This document shows, in pieces, positions 1 to 5,200 of a DNA stretch of 6,921 nucleotides. The position numbers were made by a program, and so were the translations under genes. The notes under the pieces are model-generated. The model was not told the origin of the DNA. It did no database searches and was given only the letters and a program-made list of their open reading frames with translations. How positions within the stretch are numbered: the stretch's first letter is position 1; each line of letters starts with the position of its first letter. The stretch covers positions 1 to 6,921 of the forward strand of contig DAOUET010000027.1 of the NCBI GenBank assembly GCA_034430155.1, read 5' to 3'. Source of the stretch: DAOUET01 sp034430155. Lineage in GTDB: Bacteria > Chloroflexota > Anaerolineae > Anaerolineales > UBA4823.

Positions 1-52
1 TGTGAATAAATCGTTAGATTGCAAGTGAGAGCCTTTCAAATAGACATAATAT

Positions 53-65
53 ACAACGAGTTCAC
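53..65. repeat. Candidate left terminal inverted repeat of the mobile unit
   Basis: ACAACGAGTTCAC here matches the reverse complement of 2325-2336 (GTGAACCGTTGT) except for one extra A. The pair would enclose the terminator, promoter, recombinase and transposase in a unit of about 2.3 kb. The match does not extend inward or outward and I see no target-site duplication, so this is only a candidate for the element end. Confidence 0.2.
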
Positions 66-75
66 AAAAATCGAA

Positions 76-104
76 AAGGGCCGATATTACGGCCCTTGTT
101 TTTT
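76..104 (+). terminator. Intrinsic terminator upstream of the recombinase
   Basis: A perfect 8-bp stem, AAGGGCCG (76-83) with CGGCCCTT (90-97), closes a 6-nt loop ATATTA and is followed by G and six T residues (99-104). This is a textbook rho-independent terminator for plus-strand transcription. It would stop read-through from the left before the recombinase promoter. Terminators just inside the end of a mobile element are a known way of insulating recombinase genes from outside transcription. Confidence 0.85.
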
Positions 105-114
105 ACACCCACAT

Positions 115-142
115 TTGCTATGGTGTTCTTAGTGGACATAAT
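115..142 (+). promoter_or_regulatory. Probable sigma-70 type promoter for the recombinase
   Basis: TTGCTA (115-120) and CATAAT (137-142) are separated by 16 bp, matching the consensus boxes at 4 of 6 and 5 of 6 positions. The expected start of transcription near 149 leaves a leader of about 27 nt before the ATG at 176. It lies just after the terminator at 76-104, a sensible layout for independent expression of the mobile genes. No strong Shine-Dalgarno precedes the ATG, so translation may be weak. Confidence 0.4.
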
Positions 143-175
143 CCAAACCGAAACGATTTATGGTCACAAGAATTT

Positions 176-763
176 ATGAATTTTGTTGAACCCATTCGCG
201 ATCGGAAAAAGATCGCCCAAATCAAAAATCAACTACGGGGACAGCGGCGCTATCGCGATCTATTGTTGTTTGTGGTGGGTATCAATACAGCATTGCGTAT
301 TTCAGACTTGCTAGAATTACAGGTTGAGCATTTCCTGGATGACCATCAACATATCAAACAGCGATTTTGGATCAAAGAGCAGAAGCGGGGCAAACGTCAG
401 GAAATCGTGGTCAATGCCAGTATCCAAGAAACGTTAGACGAATATCTTTCAGTAAATCCGGAAATCATCAGTGATCATTCCCATTTCATCTTTTTCAATA
501 CCAAAATTAACGGTTTCATGAAGCCAATCAGGCGCGGCCAAGCCTGGAAAATTATCACCTCCATTTGTCAGCAAGTGGGCTTGCGTGGTAGCTTCGGTAC
601 ACACAGTCTGCGAAAAACCTGGGGGTATCACGCTCGTATGCAAGGTGTGGATTTAGCCTTGATCATGCACAAACTCAATCACGAGAGCATCGCATACACA
701 AAGCGCTATCTAGGGATCACCGATGATGAACTCCAACCGGTATCCCAACGGCTGAACCTCTAA
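176..763 (+). CDS. Small tyrosine recombinase / phage-type integrase
   Basis: This 195-residue protein is a stand-alone tyrosine recombinase catalytic domain (phage integrase family). It would cut and rejoin DNA through a covalent phosphotyrosine intermediate. All catalytic positions are visible: Arg41 in TALRISDLL, a lysine in the KEQKRGK hairpin (Lys67 or Lys70), His143 and Arg146 in HSLRKTWG, His169 in KLNHES, and the nucleophile Tyr178 in KRYLGI. The N-terminal core-binding (SAM-like) domain of longer integrases is absent. Short versions of this kind are a known subgroup and the protein looks complete, with a natural C-terminal tail (ITDDELQPV). Only 27 nt separate its stop from the transposase, so the two are probably co-transcribed. 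Codon use is visibly more AT-rich than in the genes on the right of the window, consistent with acquisition. The DNA site it acts on is unknown. Confidence 0.9.
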   Translation: MNFVEPIRDRKKIAQIKNQLRGQRRYRDLLLFVVGINTALRISDLLELQVEHFLDDHQHIKQRFWIKEQKRGKRQEIVVNASIQETLDEYLSVNPEIISDHSHFIFFNTKINGFMKPIRRGQAWKIITSICQQVGLRGSFGTHSLRKTWGYHARMQGVDLALIMHKLNHESIAYTKRYLGITDDELQPVSQRLNL

Positions 764-780
764 TCCTCTTGACAACCTGT

Positions 781-786
781 GAGGTG
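781..786 (+). promoter_or_regulatory. Shine-Dalgarno site deciding the transposase start
   Basis: GAGGTG matches the 16S rRNA anti-Shine-Dalgarno complement (GGAGGTGATC), and the downstream bases GTC extend the resemblance. Measured from the end of the GAGG core (784), it is 6 nt from the ATG at 791 and 9 nt from the ATG at 794. This favours one of these over the GTG at 779, which lies upstream of the site. TTGACA at 769-774 has no usable -10 before the gene, so expression probably depends on the upstream promoter. Confidence 0.6.
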
Positions 787-790
787 GTCC

Positions 791-2236
791 ATGATGGGAT
801 ACAAGATCAGGGATCTCAAAAACTTCACTTCCTTCTCCCTGGAAACCTTGGTTCCAGAAGATAACTTCCATCGCCAGGTAGAAAAATGTATTGATCTCAG
901 CTTTGTCCGCCATCTGGTGTGTCACTTGTATTCAGATTTCGGACGTCCATCTATTGATCCAGTTGTCTTCTTCAAGCTTCAATTGATTGCCTTCTTCGAA
1001 GGGATCCGATCTGAGCGGTTGCTAATGGAAATGGTTAGCTTGAATCTGGCACATCGTTGGTTCATTGGCTATGACCTGGACGAAGATGTACCTGATCACA
1101 GCAGCTTGAGCAAAATCAGGGAGCGCTATGGCATGCAGATCTTTCAGCAGTTCTTTGAACAGATTGTTGAGTTATGTGTGGAAGCCGGATTGGTTTGGGG
1201 CGAAGAATTGTATTTTGACAGCACCAAAGTGGATGCCAACGCGGCAATCAGTTGCATGATCGACAGAACAAAATCCGAGGCTGAACAGCATCTTGAAGAA
1301 CTGTGGAAGAATGGTGAAAAGAGTACCCCAACCGAAACCCTTCAAGATCTGGTTGAGAAATACAATGGCGAACGGTTCACAGGGTTACGTAAACCATCTT
1401 ACAAAAGGATCACCGATGAGAAAGTCGGTCTAACTGACCCGGATGCAGCTCCCATGCGGGCTCAAGGTGGTGGTAGCGCTGTGTTGGGATATCGAGATCA
1501 TTACATCGTTGACGGTGGCAAAGCCCGTATCATCCTTTCAGCCTTAGTTTCTCCTGCCTCGATCATGGACAATACCCCTATGTTAGATTTGGTGGATTGG
1601 ACGTGTTCTCGATGGCAATTGGAGCCGAAGATTGCTGTCGGTGACGCTAAGTATGGCACGGTTCCTAATATTGTTGGATTGGAAAAGCGAGGCATCAAAG
1701 CTTATCTGCCAACATCTGATTTGAGTAAACGATCTGAATACTATTCATCAGATTTGTTTCATTATGATGCTGAGAATGACCAATATATCTGTCCACAAAA
1801 GCATGTCTTAACTTTGTGGTCCCGGCGAAAGAGTGAAGAGAACTTTGTTTATCGGGCAGACGCAAAAGTGTGTGATGCCTGCCCGGTCAAAGATGAGTGT
1901 ACAGGCAGCAATAGTGGGCGACACATATTTCGTTCTTTCCATCAAGAGTTCATTGACAAAGTGAAAGCTTATCATAAGACCGATGCATACAAAAAAGCAT
2001 CGCGAAAGCGAAGCGTGTGGGTTGAGCCCCTATTTGGTGAAGCCAAGGACTTTCACCGCTTGAGACGTTTCCGTTTGAGAGGTTTGTACAAAGTGAACAT
2101 CGAAGGAATGATGATCGCAGCGGGGCAAAAACTGAAAAGGCTGATCAAGCACCGCATCAAGAAGCTTTTTTCTTTGGCTCAAAATCTGATTTCTTGGCTT
2201 ATTTCCACAAGAGTCCTTACTTTTTCAACAGGCTGA
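791..2236 (+). CDS. IS1182-family DDE transposase
   Basis: This 481-residue protein has the layout of IS1182-type transposases. An N-terminal helical DUF772-like domain (about 40-125, with GRPSIDPVVFFKLQLIAF and DHSSLSKIRERYG) is followed by a DDE RNase H-fold catalytic domain. The catalytic triad is Asp143 (YFDSTKVDANA), Asp285 (VGDAKYG) and Glu412 (WVEPLFGEAK). Lys419 follows Glu412 at the E-6-K spacing of IS4-like enzymes. A Cys cluster (Cys334 in YICPQK, Cys361 and Cys364 in VCDACP, Cys370 in DECT) matches the CP..C..CP..C signature of this family. Length is normal and no frameshift or stop is seen, so the gene may be active. The ATG at 791 is chosen from the Shine-Dalgarno site; 794 or the GTG at 779 are alternatives. 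The recombinase stop is 27 nt upstream, leaving no room for a left IS end between the genes. Confidence 0.92.
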   Translation: MMGYKIRDLKNFTSFSLETLVPEDNFHRQVEKCIDLSFVRHLVCHLYSDFGRPSIDPVVFFKLQLIAFFEGIRSERLLMEMVSLNLAHRWFIGYDLDEDVPDHSSLSKIRERYGMQIFQQFFEQIVELCVEAGLVWGEELYFDSTKVDANAAISCMIDRTKSEAEQHLEELWKNGEKSTPTETLQDLVEKYNGERFTGLRKPSYKRITDEKVGLTDPDAAPMRAQGGGSAVLGYRDHYIVDGGKARIILSALVSPASIMDNTPMLDLVDWTCSRWQLEPKIAVGDAKYGTVPNIVGLEKRGIKAYLPTSDLSKRSEYYSSDLFHYDAENDQYICPQKHVLTLWSRRKSEENFVYRADAKVCDACPVKDECTGSNSGRHIFRSFHQEFIDKVKAYHKTDAYKKASRKRSVWVEPLFGEAKDFHRLRRFRLRGLYKVNIEGMMIAAGQKLKRLIKHRIKKLFSLAQNLISWLISTRVLTFSTG

Positions 2237-2257
2237 TTATTTTGTTGACGTTTCGCG

Positions 2258-2288
2258 TAATTTAAGTCGCACAACATTTCTTAAATTA
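2258..2288. repeat. AT-rich inverted repeat after the transposase
   Basis: TAATTTAAG (2258-2266) and CTTAAATTA (2280-2288) form a perfect 9-bp inverted repeat around a 13-nt loop. It sits 21 nt after the transposase stop. No T-run follows, so it is a poor terminator. It may be part of the element's right end or a subterminal transposase-binding site, but no matching copy is seen on the left. Confidence 0.5.
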
Positions 2289-2520
2289 AGTAGACCCTAA
2301 ACTCGGGGGTATTTGGCCACCGAAGTGAACCGTTGTGGTACCCTCAAGCAACCACTCACGAAGGTGAAGCATGTTTCCCAGACAAGAGAACGATGGTTTT
2401 GAAAAGTACTGGCATCGGCGGAAGCCAGGCTCCGGTACGGCGGTGAACTTAACCTATGACGTGCGCATTTTCTGCAAATTGACAAGTTCGAAAGATCCAA
2501 AGGCTATCTCCCAATCATGA
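2289..2520. other. Unassigned stretch without a recognisable gene
   Basis: Stops occur in all three plus frames at intervals. The longest plus-strand frame from an ATG (2371) gives about 49 residues with no family resemblance I can name. A minus-strand open frame (2297-2500) gives a Ser/Arg-rich peptide with no recognisable motif. The frame from 2371 is the one that continues, after a stop at 2518-2520, into the serine recombinase tail. This may be degraded mobile DNA, but I cannot identify it. Confidence 0.4.
2325..2336. repeat. Candidate right terminal inverted repeat of the mobile unit
   Basis: GTGAACCGTTGT is the inverted counterpart of 53-65, apart from one base inserted in the left copy. 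If real, the mobile unit ends about 100 nt after the transposase stop. No flanking duplication supports it, and a chance match of this size is possible in a window of this length. Confidence 0.2.
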
Positions 2521-2538
2521 TGTGGACGGGTTCACCGA

Positions 2539-2724
2539 ATGAGTGAAAGTGACTGCACAAAGCTATTACAGATCATAATAACCCGGATCATCATTAACGA
2601 AGAAGGTAAGATTATCGACCATGAGCTGAACTCACCTTTTGCATACCTTCAAGAGCTCGTGGATCAATATCGGAATCCAAACAAGTGTTCGCGGGGTTCG
2701 GATCAGATCCTTGTGGGGGCATGA
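2539..2724 (+). pseudogene. C-terminal remnant of a serine recombinase
   Basis: The 61-residue frame reads as the tail of a large serine recombinase (resolvase/invertase superfamily with a C-terminal recombinase domain). LLQIIITRIIINEEGKI followed by DHELNSPFAYLQELV resembles the usual end pattern of these proteins: a helix, a short beta hairpin with the charged INEEG turn, and a PPFAYL-like motif. The N-terminal catalytic resolvase domain and the zinc-ribbon region are missing. The frame is closed by a stop at 2518-2520 shortly before the ATG, and nothing recombinase-like is visible further upstream. The fragment is therefore a truncated relic, not a functional gene. An intrinsic terminator begins at its stop codon, consistent with a genuine old gene end. 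The family call rests on recalled sequence pattern alone. Confidence 0.55.
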
Positions 2725-2758
2725 TCAAAAAAGAGTGGTTCTACAGCTCTTTTTTGAT
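2724..2758. terminator. Bidirectional intrinsic terminator
   Basis: ATCAAAAAAGAG (2724-2735) and CTCTTTTTTGAT (2747-2758) form a perfect 12-bp stem with an 11-nt loop. The stem has an A6 run on one arm and a T6 run on the other, so it could act on either strand. It begins at the last base of the stop codon of the serine recombinase remnant and is best explained as that gene's original terminator. Confidence 0.7.
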
Positions 2759-2763
2759 TCAGT

Positions 2764-2786
2764 AGTTTGATCTTCTGGATCAAACT
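2764..2786. repeat. 9-bp perfect inverted repeat
   Basis: AGTTTGATC (2764-2772) and GATCAAACT (2778-2786) pair perfectly around a 5-nt loop TTCTG. No T-run follows on either strand. It is the second of three inverted repeats packed within about 115 nt. Several GATC tetranucleotides occur in this same stretch. Confidence 0.6.
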
Positions 2787-2807
2787 CCACCGAGAAACAG
2801 GTTATTT

Positions 2808-2837
2808 GAACCGCTTGAAAGGCATGTCGAGCGGTTC
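2808..2837. repeat. 11-bp inverted repeat in the remnant region
   Basis: GAACCGCTTGA (2808-2818) and TCGAGCGGTTC (2827-2837) pair over 11 positions with one G-T wobble around an 8-nt loop. No U-tract follows on either strand, so it is not a standard terminator. It could be a protein-binding palindrome or a relic recombination site. Confidence 0.55.
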
Positions 2838-3011
2838 TTGGGATTAAGTCGGTTTGAACCAGCGTGGCGAGGTCGCAGAACTCTTGATCGATTTGATCGT
2901 GAAGCGGTCGGGATAGATTTCTTTAGTACTCTCTATTTTGCGAAACCAATTTGATGTCAGGTCAATATCTGCGACACGTAAATTTACACTTCTGACTGCC
3001 GCTACGGTAAC

Positions 3012-3170
3012 GAAGCGGGGGAATATACTTCGAGAGTGATTGAGATTCTGATGCTCCTGGCATTGGCCTTTCAAGCCGGAGGCGATACAGCCCGGGCTAT
3101 GGTCACCCTTCAGCGTCCCTCCGCACTCGGCCGCCTCCAGCGTCCATCTGACTGGATGCCCCCTGGCTAA
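3012..3170 (+). pseudogene. Fragment of a LAL (MalT/LuxR-type) regulator
   Basis: The plus-strand frame open from 2982 to the stop at 3168-3170 contains SRVIEILMLLALAFQ followed by AGGDTARAMVTLQR. This matches the helical-repeat pattern of large ATP-dependent LuxR regulators, where RVIEIL..ALA.QAQGDT..AL..LERAL is typical. There is no ATPase domain before it and no helix-turn-helix after it, and the similarity fades after about 3113. No good start codon or Shine-Dalgarno is present. It is read as a small leftover of a regulator gene destroyed by deletions. The call rests on a single motif stretch and is moderate at best. Confidence 0.5.
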
Positions 3171-3191
3171 GACACGGTCAATCGACCAGCA

Positions 3192-3950
3192 CTAATCCAA
3201 ACCGCTATCAGAGACCGAATTATTGGAGGCCTGCAGCTTTTTCTGGATTAGAACGATCAACCAATAGCTGGTCAGGAACATTGTCACTAGGAAAGTGCTG
3301 GTATAGATCAGTTCTGTTGCCAACAGGGGTGAATCGGTCCCCGCGAAGAAACCGTGTACGGTAGCTGCCAGATATGCGATTAGGCTTAATCCATGGATTG
3401 CCCTGAAGGTTCTCACCCCAATGCGGCTGCGCAGGTAGAAGGTTACCGTAACCAGCAGGGTCAAGTAAAAACCGATCACACCAATCCCCACCCACAAGGG
3501 TCGGTAAGGAGAGAGGAATGGTAAAAGGACCTGGGTCAGGGTATACGGCAAATACCGGTCTGCCATTAGTACAGAAATATGAAGGACGATAAATCCGATT
3601 GCGAGCAGCGACAGGAATTGGTGAAAATCGTAGGTAAAGGAGCGGTGCAAGAATAGATCTAAGATCTTACTGGACACCGCCAGGCCCCAGGCTGTAGAAA
3701 GCCATAATAGGACATATCCCACCAACCCGGCCGCGCGGGTGATGTACCACATCACCTGTACACTATCCAGGGCGAAAATTTGGTTGATTGTGCTACCCAG
3801 AATGACCCCTAATGGAGACTTCAGCAACAGAACCGTCAAGAGACCTGCGGTGGCGACGAAAGCTGCCCCCAAAATCCATACCACCCGCCTCATCAGTGGG
3901 TTAGGGTTTTCCCCTTCATGATTATCTTGATACAGATTCATTTGTGACAT
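3192..3950 (-). CDS. Ferric-reductase-like transmembrane cytochrome b
   Basis: This 252-residue integral membrane protein has about six helices (roughly 23-43, 66-91, 109-130, 152-174, 186-203, 212-236). Two His pairs lie at the spacing of the ferric-reductase/NOX/YedZ heme fold: His110 and His124 (13 residues between) and His186 and His199 (12 between). Two b hemes would be stacked to carry electrons across the membrane. Arg21-Arg22 and Lys237-Lys238 place both ends in the cytoplasm. There is no C-terminal FAD/NAD(P)H domain, so, like MsrQ/YedZ, it must take electrons from a separate donor such as quinol or a flavin. The first 29 nt overlap the end of the FMN transferase gene. The start at 3950 is supported by GGGAG 7 nt upstream on the minus strand. 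As last gene of the operon, it implies a redox chain with the flavinylation enzyme. Confidence 0.85.
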   Translation of the reverse strand: MSQMNLYQDNHEGENPNPLMRRVVWILGAAFVATAGLLTVLLLKSPLGVILGSTINQIFALDSVQVMWYITRAAGLVGYVLLWLSTAWGLAVSSKILDLFLHRSFTYDFHQFLSLLAIGFIVLHISVLMADRYLPYTLTQVLLPFLSPYRPLWVGIGVIGFYLTLLVTVTFYLRSRIGVRTFRAIHGLSLIAYLAATVHGFFAGTDSPLLATELIYTSTFLVTMFLTSYWLIVLIQKKLQASNNSVSDSGLD

Positions 3951-4869
3951 CTAAGTACTCCCAAATATTGTTTGATCCCCACAGCCCCCCTTGGTCATCG
4001 ACCGCAATAAAAGCGATCTCTTGATTGTGCTGCGCAATCGCATTAAACTCTAGGGACCCAGCTATCAGCAACGCCTTGGCGAATACCTCGGCCGCAGCTG
4101 CGCTCGAGGCGATCACTGTCACGCTGAGCCAGTCCGTTTCAGCTGGCGTTCCGGTGCGCGGGTCGATTAAGTGATGCTGGAGACGCTCTCCTTGCTGCCA
4201 ACACCTTTTGGTGATGGAGGAAGTGGCCACCGCGCCCGGCCCTACATTCAGGATCGCCAGGCTGCGCTCAGGATCACGCGGATCCTCCAGGGCTACCTCC
4301 CAGGCATTTTCTCCAGCTGGCAGGCCGGCCAAGAACATATCACCTCCGGCATTGACCGCACAGGCTTCCGCAAAAGAACTGAGTTCTCGGGTGGCCTGTT
4401 CGGAAATCCAACCCTTGGCAATCCCGCCCAGGTCGATGCGCATCCCAACGGGCATCCAAATCGCCCGAGCTGGTTCATCCAATCGGACTGCCGAGAAATC
4501 CGGTACGTTTTCCCACCCCCTGGTTGCGACCTGAGCAGCGCCATGCGCCCGGATTTCGTCCATGCTGCGATCGTATCCAGCGTGCTCCAAGGCCCCTAAG
4601 ATGGCGGGATTAAACAACCCGTCGGTTGCCTCCCAATAATCACGGGCCAACTTCAGCACCTCAAACAGTTCTGCTGAAGCGTGAAACCAACCTCCCGCGC
4701 TCAGGTTCAGCTTGGCAAGCTCGCTATCTTCCGAAAAACGGGTGAAACGCCGCTCTTTATCTTCGAAAAGAGTTTGCACCTGCTTGAATCCGGTGGACAG
4801 GCGGGTCGCTTCGCCTTCTGCTGCCAGCAGGATATCCGAATTCATTGCCCGGAATCGATGGTATTCCAT
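3922..4869 (-). CDS. apbE: FAD:protein FMN transferase (ApbE family)
   Basis: ApbE-type enzymes move FMN from FAD onto a Thr or Ser of an acceptor protein, with Mg2+. The 315-residue protein carries the family motifs in order: RFTRFSEDSEL (41-51), DGLFNPAI (83-90), DLGGIAKGW (146-154), NAGGD (173-177), ATSS (215-218), HHLIDPRTG (232-240) and the C-terminal VTVIASS stretch (250-256). In the last, metal-associated motif the usual AD...T pattern reads AE...K (Glu261, Lys265), a variation that could affect metal binding. The start MEYHRFRAMNS has no signal peptide or lipobox, unlike many exported ApbE proteins, so a cytoplasmic location is inferred. Its ATG overlaps the upstream stop codon as TAATG, with AAAGGG 6 nt before it. 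No acceptor with a D..(S/T)GA(S/T) flavinylation motif is encoded here. Confidence 0.92.
   Translation of the reverse strand: MEYHRFRAMNSDILLAAEGEATRLSTGFKQVQTLFEDKERRFTRFSEDSELAKLNLSAGGWFHASAELFEVLKLARDYWEATDGLFNPAILGALEHAGYDRSMDEIRAHGAAQVATRGWENVPDFSAVRLDEPARAIWMPVGMRIDLGGIAKGWISEQATRELSSFAEACAVNAGGDMFLAGLPAGENAWEVALEDPRDPERSLAILNVGPGAVATSSITKRCWQQGERLQHHLIDPRTGTPAETDWLSVTVIASSAAAAEVFAKALLIAGSLEFNAIAQHNQEIAFIAVDDQGGLWGSNNIWEYLDVTNESVSR
3958..3962 (-). promoter_or_regulatory. Shine-Dalgarno of the ferric-reductase-like gene, inside apbE
   Basis: On the minus strand GGGAG lies 7 nt before the ATG at 3950, within the last codons of the FMN transferase gene. It supports the longer, overlapping start over the in-frame ATG at 3941 and suggests coupled translation of the two proteins. 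Confidence 0.6.
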
Positions 4870-5126
4870 TATGAACCCTTTGTCCTCAAGAATGGTTGCG
4901 CTCCTTGGGAACTGGGGAGAGGCGGCAGTGGCTGTAAATTAATCGAGGAACCGTTTAATGGTGGTAACGGTTCAAGGGTCGGTAGCGGTGCTGGCGCGGT
5001 GATCCCTGGTGGATTCTCGAATGGCACGGGTTTGGCGGCATGGGCCAGCAATCCCCACCCACCCAGGAAACCGACCAGGCTAGTAGCTGCGATCCAGATT
5101 CTCAAACTAGATTTTAGTGATTTCAT
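4869..5126 (-). CDS. Small secreted proline-rich protein, function unknown
   Basis: This 85-residue protein starts with a classic signal peptide: Lys2, Lys5 and Arg9, a hydrophobic core at 10-28, and an AHA-A cleavage site around residue 30. The mature part (about 55 residues) is low in complexity. It has 14 prolines between 33 and 71 and a repeated PLPPL motif (53-57 and 66-70), so it is probably extended and unstructured. No cysteine, heme-binding motif or flavinylation motif is seen. AAGGA 9 nt upstream supports the start. Its stop is fused to the next start as TAATG, tying its translation to the FMN transferase. An exported linker or docking peptide for the redox system is possible but unproven. 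It is a real gene judging by the signal peptide, ribosome site and tight coupling. Confidence 0.7.
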   Translation of the reverse strand: MKSLKSSLRIWIAATSLVGFLGGWGLLAHAAKPVPFENPPGITAPAPLPTLEPLPPLNGSSINLQPLPPLPSSQGAQPFLRTKGS

Positions 5127-5168
5127 CTCTCATTTTCCTTATTCCGATCCCCTCTATAAAATCTTCGA

Positions 5169-5200
5169 GGACCATCATCCGCGTGGGATTCGGATGGTCC
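5169..5200 (-). repeat. Inverted repeat at the 3' end of the first operon gene
   Basis: GGACCATC (5169-5176) and GATGGTCC (5193-5200) form a perfect 8-bp inverted repeat spanning the last codons and stop of the Gln-rich protein gene. On the minus strand it is followed only by a weak T-rich stretch (ATTTTATA). It may act as a partial terminator or an mRNA-stabilising stem that sets the first gene's expression apart from the rest. Confidence 0.45.

Noticed and set aside
769..774. Perfect TTGACA between the recombinase and transposase genes
   Set aside because: With normal spacing the -10 box would fall inside the transposase gene, and no TATAAT-like sequence is there; more likely chance.
2848..2916. 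Plus-strand peptide containing EVAELLIDLIVK, slightly like a recombinase tail
   Set aside because: Only about 20 residues between two stops with no continuation in any frame; too short to support a call.
2844..3074. Minus-strand open frame of 76 residues
   Set aside because: It starts with TTG, has no Shine-Dalgarno, shows no recognisable motif, and overlaps on the opposite strand the LAL-like fragment, which is the more meaningful reading.
3193..3204. TAATCCAAACCG repeated at 139-150 and here
   Set aside because: A 12-mer match is expected about once by chance in a window of this size, and this copy spans the end of a coding sequence.
4171..4599. Long plus-strand open frames opposite apbE
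   Set aside because: They lie wholly antisense to a gene with all ApbE motifs and are shadows of its GC-rich codon pattern.
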